Assembly (NCBI GenBank): GCA_028565635.1
Contig: JAOXYB010097493.1
Span: 1 to 21,707 of the forward strand
Direction of reading: 5' to 3'
DNA: 21,707 nucleotides
Source: Phoronis ovalis
Taxonomy: Eukaryota > Phoronida > Phoronidae
Shown: piece after piece, positions 19,134 to 21,707 of the stretch
How the letters are laid out: every line of letters begins with the position of its first letter
Numbering within the stretch: the stretch's first letter is position 1
Translations under genes and position numbers: made by a program
The notes under the pieces: generated by a model
Database searches by the model: none
Told to the model about the DNA's origin: nothing
Seen by the model: only the letters and a program-made list of their open reading frames with translations

Positions 19134-20804
19134 AAGTATATAAAATAAAAGCAATCATGATGAGTGAAAACAGTGACTATCTTGATTTTTCTTTTAAAAT
19201 GGCTTTCTGGCAGCGAGTGTTTAATATTAGACTCAAATACAGCTGAAATACAGAGTTTTGTTCTTTATACTCCAATATTCATAACTATACAAAATTGTAG
19301 GAAAATAACAAATAAGCATACAGCCAGTGATTATATATACTTTCTGATTCTAATAAAACTATCTAAGGTATATTAGACTTGGGTCTGACATGAGTTCCTC
19401 AAAATTTGTTCAAACACTAATTACCTTTTGTAGGTTTTATGTCTATACTTTGTCTTTGATCAATACTTCTGATTTTCTTTTTCTTTGAAGTTATTAATTT
19501 TGTCTTTGATTTACATTTCAGTATTGAGGATTTAATTCCTTTATTAAAAGTTGAAGGTTTCCTTGAAGTTTCATTTACTATGTTCTGTAGTGCTTTTATG
19601 GGTAAGTTTTACAAATTTATAATGTCAGTTTACTACGTACCCCAACTACGGAGGAGCACTAAAGTGTATATTACCTACTGGGGACAGAACAGTCCCAATA
19701 TGATCCTCAGTGCAAACATGATGGGTGACAGTTTCCTCCATCCTGGTATAATTATGGGTAGTTGTTTCATGTTTTGGGTATTTTTTTGATTAGTAGTTAG
19801 AGACCAATGCAAACAACCAAAATGGTAAAGCTAACCTTAGACCCTAGTTCTAAATTTAAATATCATTTTAAGCGATTACTCGACAATCGTCCATCAATAC
19901 ACATCAGATCCATCTACTCAGGATATATACATACAGGTTAATAAGATATTTTTTGGTGTAAAAATGGATTTATATTTTAGTGCTACCTATAGGTATAAAC
20001 ATGGTCAGGATTTTTTAGGTCAGGAACAGGTCTCCACCAGACCAATCAAGCCCGCTTCCCCCTGGAACTGTTTATCATTGGCTTACCTGCTTATATCGGC
20101 TGGTGTGAAGACATTTTCACTTGCTGTGCACATTATTAAGGTGTTAGATCTGCAATCGAAGCTTTCTGCTTTGTTTACTCATAAATGGATTAATCACAAA
20201 AGTTATGCATTTTTAATTTGTATGTTTTCTATGTAGTTAAATATATATACCTACACTTTTTTAAATTTGTGCAATTAATACTTGTGCAAAAATTATTATT
20301 CAATAGTGAAATCTGTATATGTGACTAGTATATTTTGTACAAATTAAAATACTATTGCAAATTAAACCATGAAATATACACAAGCACTGTAATAAACACA
20401 CCTGGCATGTATATTCTGTCACACCAATATAGGACAAGCAATGGTGACCTCTGGTGGTTGTTTCTTTTTTCCAAAGTAAACAAAAACTATGTTACAGGTG
20501 CAGCTTAGAAATTATACTGATATTTAATTTGACTTACTTCATCAGAAAAAAGTTAATTCAAGGAATGGTAATAAAACTGAATTTAGCCTGAAGAGTTAAA
20601 TTAAATAATTGCAACATTTGCCCCAGCTTACTAAGTCCCAGGGGATTATCTTAGTGCAAGGAGCTGTTCGACAGAAATATGCCGCTGGCTTGGGGAACCT
20701 TACCGGAGGTCTAGTCACAAATTCATCTGGAATGGTCTAGTTTAATCTACTCTCACAATATCTCATAAAACAAATAACAGTGTTCTGAATTCGTTAAAAA
20801 GCGG
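19134..20804. other. Non-coding stretch with three GC-richer islands of unknown origin
   Basis: Islands at about 19630-19765 (with GGGAC-AGAACA-GTCCC), 20005-20165 (with GGTCT-CCACC-AGACC) and 20625-20720 stand out from the AT-rich background. Open frames at 19164-19376, 19580-19789 and 19964-20236 do not resemble any protein family I know. A CTCF-like motif lies at 20444-20457. They may be conserved non-coding elements or repeat fragments. Confidence 0.4.
20444..20457 (-). promoter_or_regulatory. CTCF-like motif, opposite in orientation to the one at 4617
   Basis: Minus-strand CCACCAGAGGTCAC. It shares the G-to-T deviation (AGxxGTC) with the + strand site at 4617-4630 and is in convergent orientation to it. 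Motif only. Confidence 0.3.
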
Positions 20805-21217
20805 AACATCCCCCGGGGGTGTTACTCATGTTTTTTTGACTACGGGGATGTGCCGCGGAACCCAATCCAAAATTTTAGCTTGTGGTAGCAAACCCAATCC
20901 AAATTTTTTGAAATATAAGGGTAGCAATCCAAATCTTGTGAAATATAAGGGTAGCAATCCCACAAGTTTAAAATATTTGAGTAGCAATCCATTTTTACGC
21001 AAACTGACTGATGCAAACCAAATTCAAAAAAAAATGTTATGGATACAAACCTAAATTTTTTGCTGTAAGCAGTGGGTAGCAATCCAAATTTTTGAATTTC
21101 TTTACGGTAGCAATCCAAAAAAACATAGTAAGAAGTATACAATCCAAACCCAAAATTTTCAACTGGGCTGCACATCCCGCCAAAAAATACCTTGAGTACC
21201 CCCCAGGGTACATCCCC
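20805..21217. mobile_element. TIR element with internal 30-bp minisatellite
   Basis: The left arm (20805-20859: CCCCCGGGGG, then GTTACTCATG, GGGGATGTGCCGC) and the reverse complement of the right arm (21168-21217: CCCTGGGGGGTACTCAAGG, GGGATGTGCAGCCC) match in order. The interior has GTAGCAATCC at 20921, 20951 and 20981, an exact 30-bp period with AAATATAAGG or AAATATTTGA between copies. Further copies are at 21076 and 21107 with degenerate ones between. Because the period is a multiple of three, both strands show spurious open frames with repeated KYKGSNP-type or DCYPYIS-type peptides (20836-21054, 20840-21247); these are not genes. Confidence 0.75.
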
Positions 21218-21344
21218 ACCCCATAATATAACCAAGCTTTTAGTCAAAATTGAATGTTTCCATCCTGTTCAGAAAGAACTGAAACTTTAGAAATAAAAAT
21301 AGTATATAATGTGCTTTTCTTTGTATAATATGGTTATTGGGATG

Positions 21345-21662
21345 AATGCCCGGGGTACTTGACTAACAAGTTGGTAGGGGTGTGCAGCCCAGGGTAAAAA
21401 CCCCTCACCCTGTGGTAAATAAAGATTACCAAAAATATATCCTGTCGTACATGAAAAATATACCCTGTTGTAAATAACTCTCCCGAAATAGATACCCTGC
21501 ATAAAATTCACTTGCCAATTATCTACCCTGTGATAAATAAATATGGAAAATATTACGAATCTTAATTTTTCATACCTGTTGTAAATGCGTTAACAAAGAA
21601 ATATACCCTGTGGTAAACGGATATTTTTTTTGTCTGTAAATGCTCAGGTACCCTGGGCACAT
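21345..21662. mobile_element. Second TIR/minisatellite element, ATACCCTGT unit
   Basis: The left end GCCCGGGGTACTTGAC (from 21348) and the right end read inwards (GCCCAGGGTACCTGAGC, ending about 21660) are inverted repeats. An inner GTGTGCAGCCCAGGG block follows on the left. The interior has at least seven copies of an ATACCCTGTNGTAAAT unit (near 21406, 21439, 21461, 21493, 21524, 21573 and 21604). The same unit, inverted, fills the fragment at 1-137. No coding capacity; the open frame at 21287-21511 is incidental. Confidence 0.7.
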
Positions 21663-21707
21663 TTATGTATAGTACGCCTTTCAACACAAATCACCTCCCT
21701 CAAGATA

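Noticed and set aside
19580-19789. Plus-strand open frame in a GC-richer island
   Set aside because: No recognisable domain, no splice structure consistent with a gene, and length expected by chance; kept only as an unexplained island.
20836-21247. Overlapping open frames on both strands with repeated peptides
   Set aside because: Produced by the 30-bp minisatellite inside a TIR element; a period divisible by three keeps the frames open.
1-21707. CRISPR arrays, operons or bacterial-type defence systems
   Set aside because: Spliced metazoan genes, SINEs and TIR elements show nuclear animal DNA; the only short-period arrays are minisatellites inside transposons.

Overview
The window is AT-rich nuclear DNA from an animal. 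Its genes are split by GT-AG introns, convergent, and separated by kilobases of low-complexity and mobile-element-derived sequence. The repeats point to a marine invertebrate, most likely a mollusc or other lophotrochozoan: a tRNA-derived SINE with a conserved core and LINE-like tail, foldback elements, and TIR elements with internal minisatellites. This placement is inference; the window cannot fix the species.

Two protein-coding genes can be supported. On the + strand at the left edge are the last two coding exons (578-717 and 1257-1467) of the mitochondrial small-subunit ribosomal protein bS6m (MRPS6); its first exon lies left of the window. On the - strand, tail-to-tail with it, is a complete PRDM1/Blimp-1 coding sequence in four exons (8860-8697, 6874-6755, 5030-4778, 4421-2800). 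Reading phases join across all three introns to give a 717-residue protein: acidic N-terminus, PR domain, proline/serine-rich middle, five zinc fingers (the fifth C2HC) and an acidic tail. The two genes share about 1.3 kb of convergent 3' sequence with back-to-back poly(A) signals.

From about 8.9 to 21.7 kb no coding gene is recognisable. This is PRDM1 upstream/5'-intron sequence on the - strand. A promoter-like block with an ATG-free exon and a consensus splice donor lies at 13.56-13.80 kb. A diverged copy, with the donor intact but the TATA box lost, lies 2.45 kb further upstream (about 15.83-16.21 kb). If the first is the real 5' exon, the first AUG after splicing is the PRDM1 start codon at 8855. 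Two exact Blimp-1/IRF consensus sites sit inside PRDM1 introns and suggest autoregulation.

Repeat layout: a partial TIR/minisatellite element (1-137); a SINE with a perfect 16-bp target duplication in PRDM1 coding intron 1 (8159-8437); a diverged tandem duplication (9465-10610) with a 318-bp foldback element lodged in it (9823-10140); a 47-bp palindrome carrying opposed TATA boxes (13187-13233); a dispersed repeat with nuclear-receptor half-sites (16330-16870); a 481-bp TIR element (18653-19133); and two more TIR/minisatellite elements (20805-21217 and 21345-21662). The last two share their end design with the fragment at the left edge.
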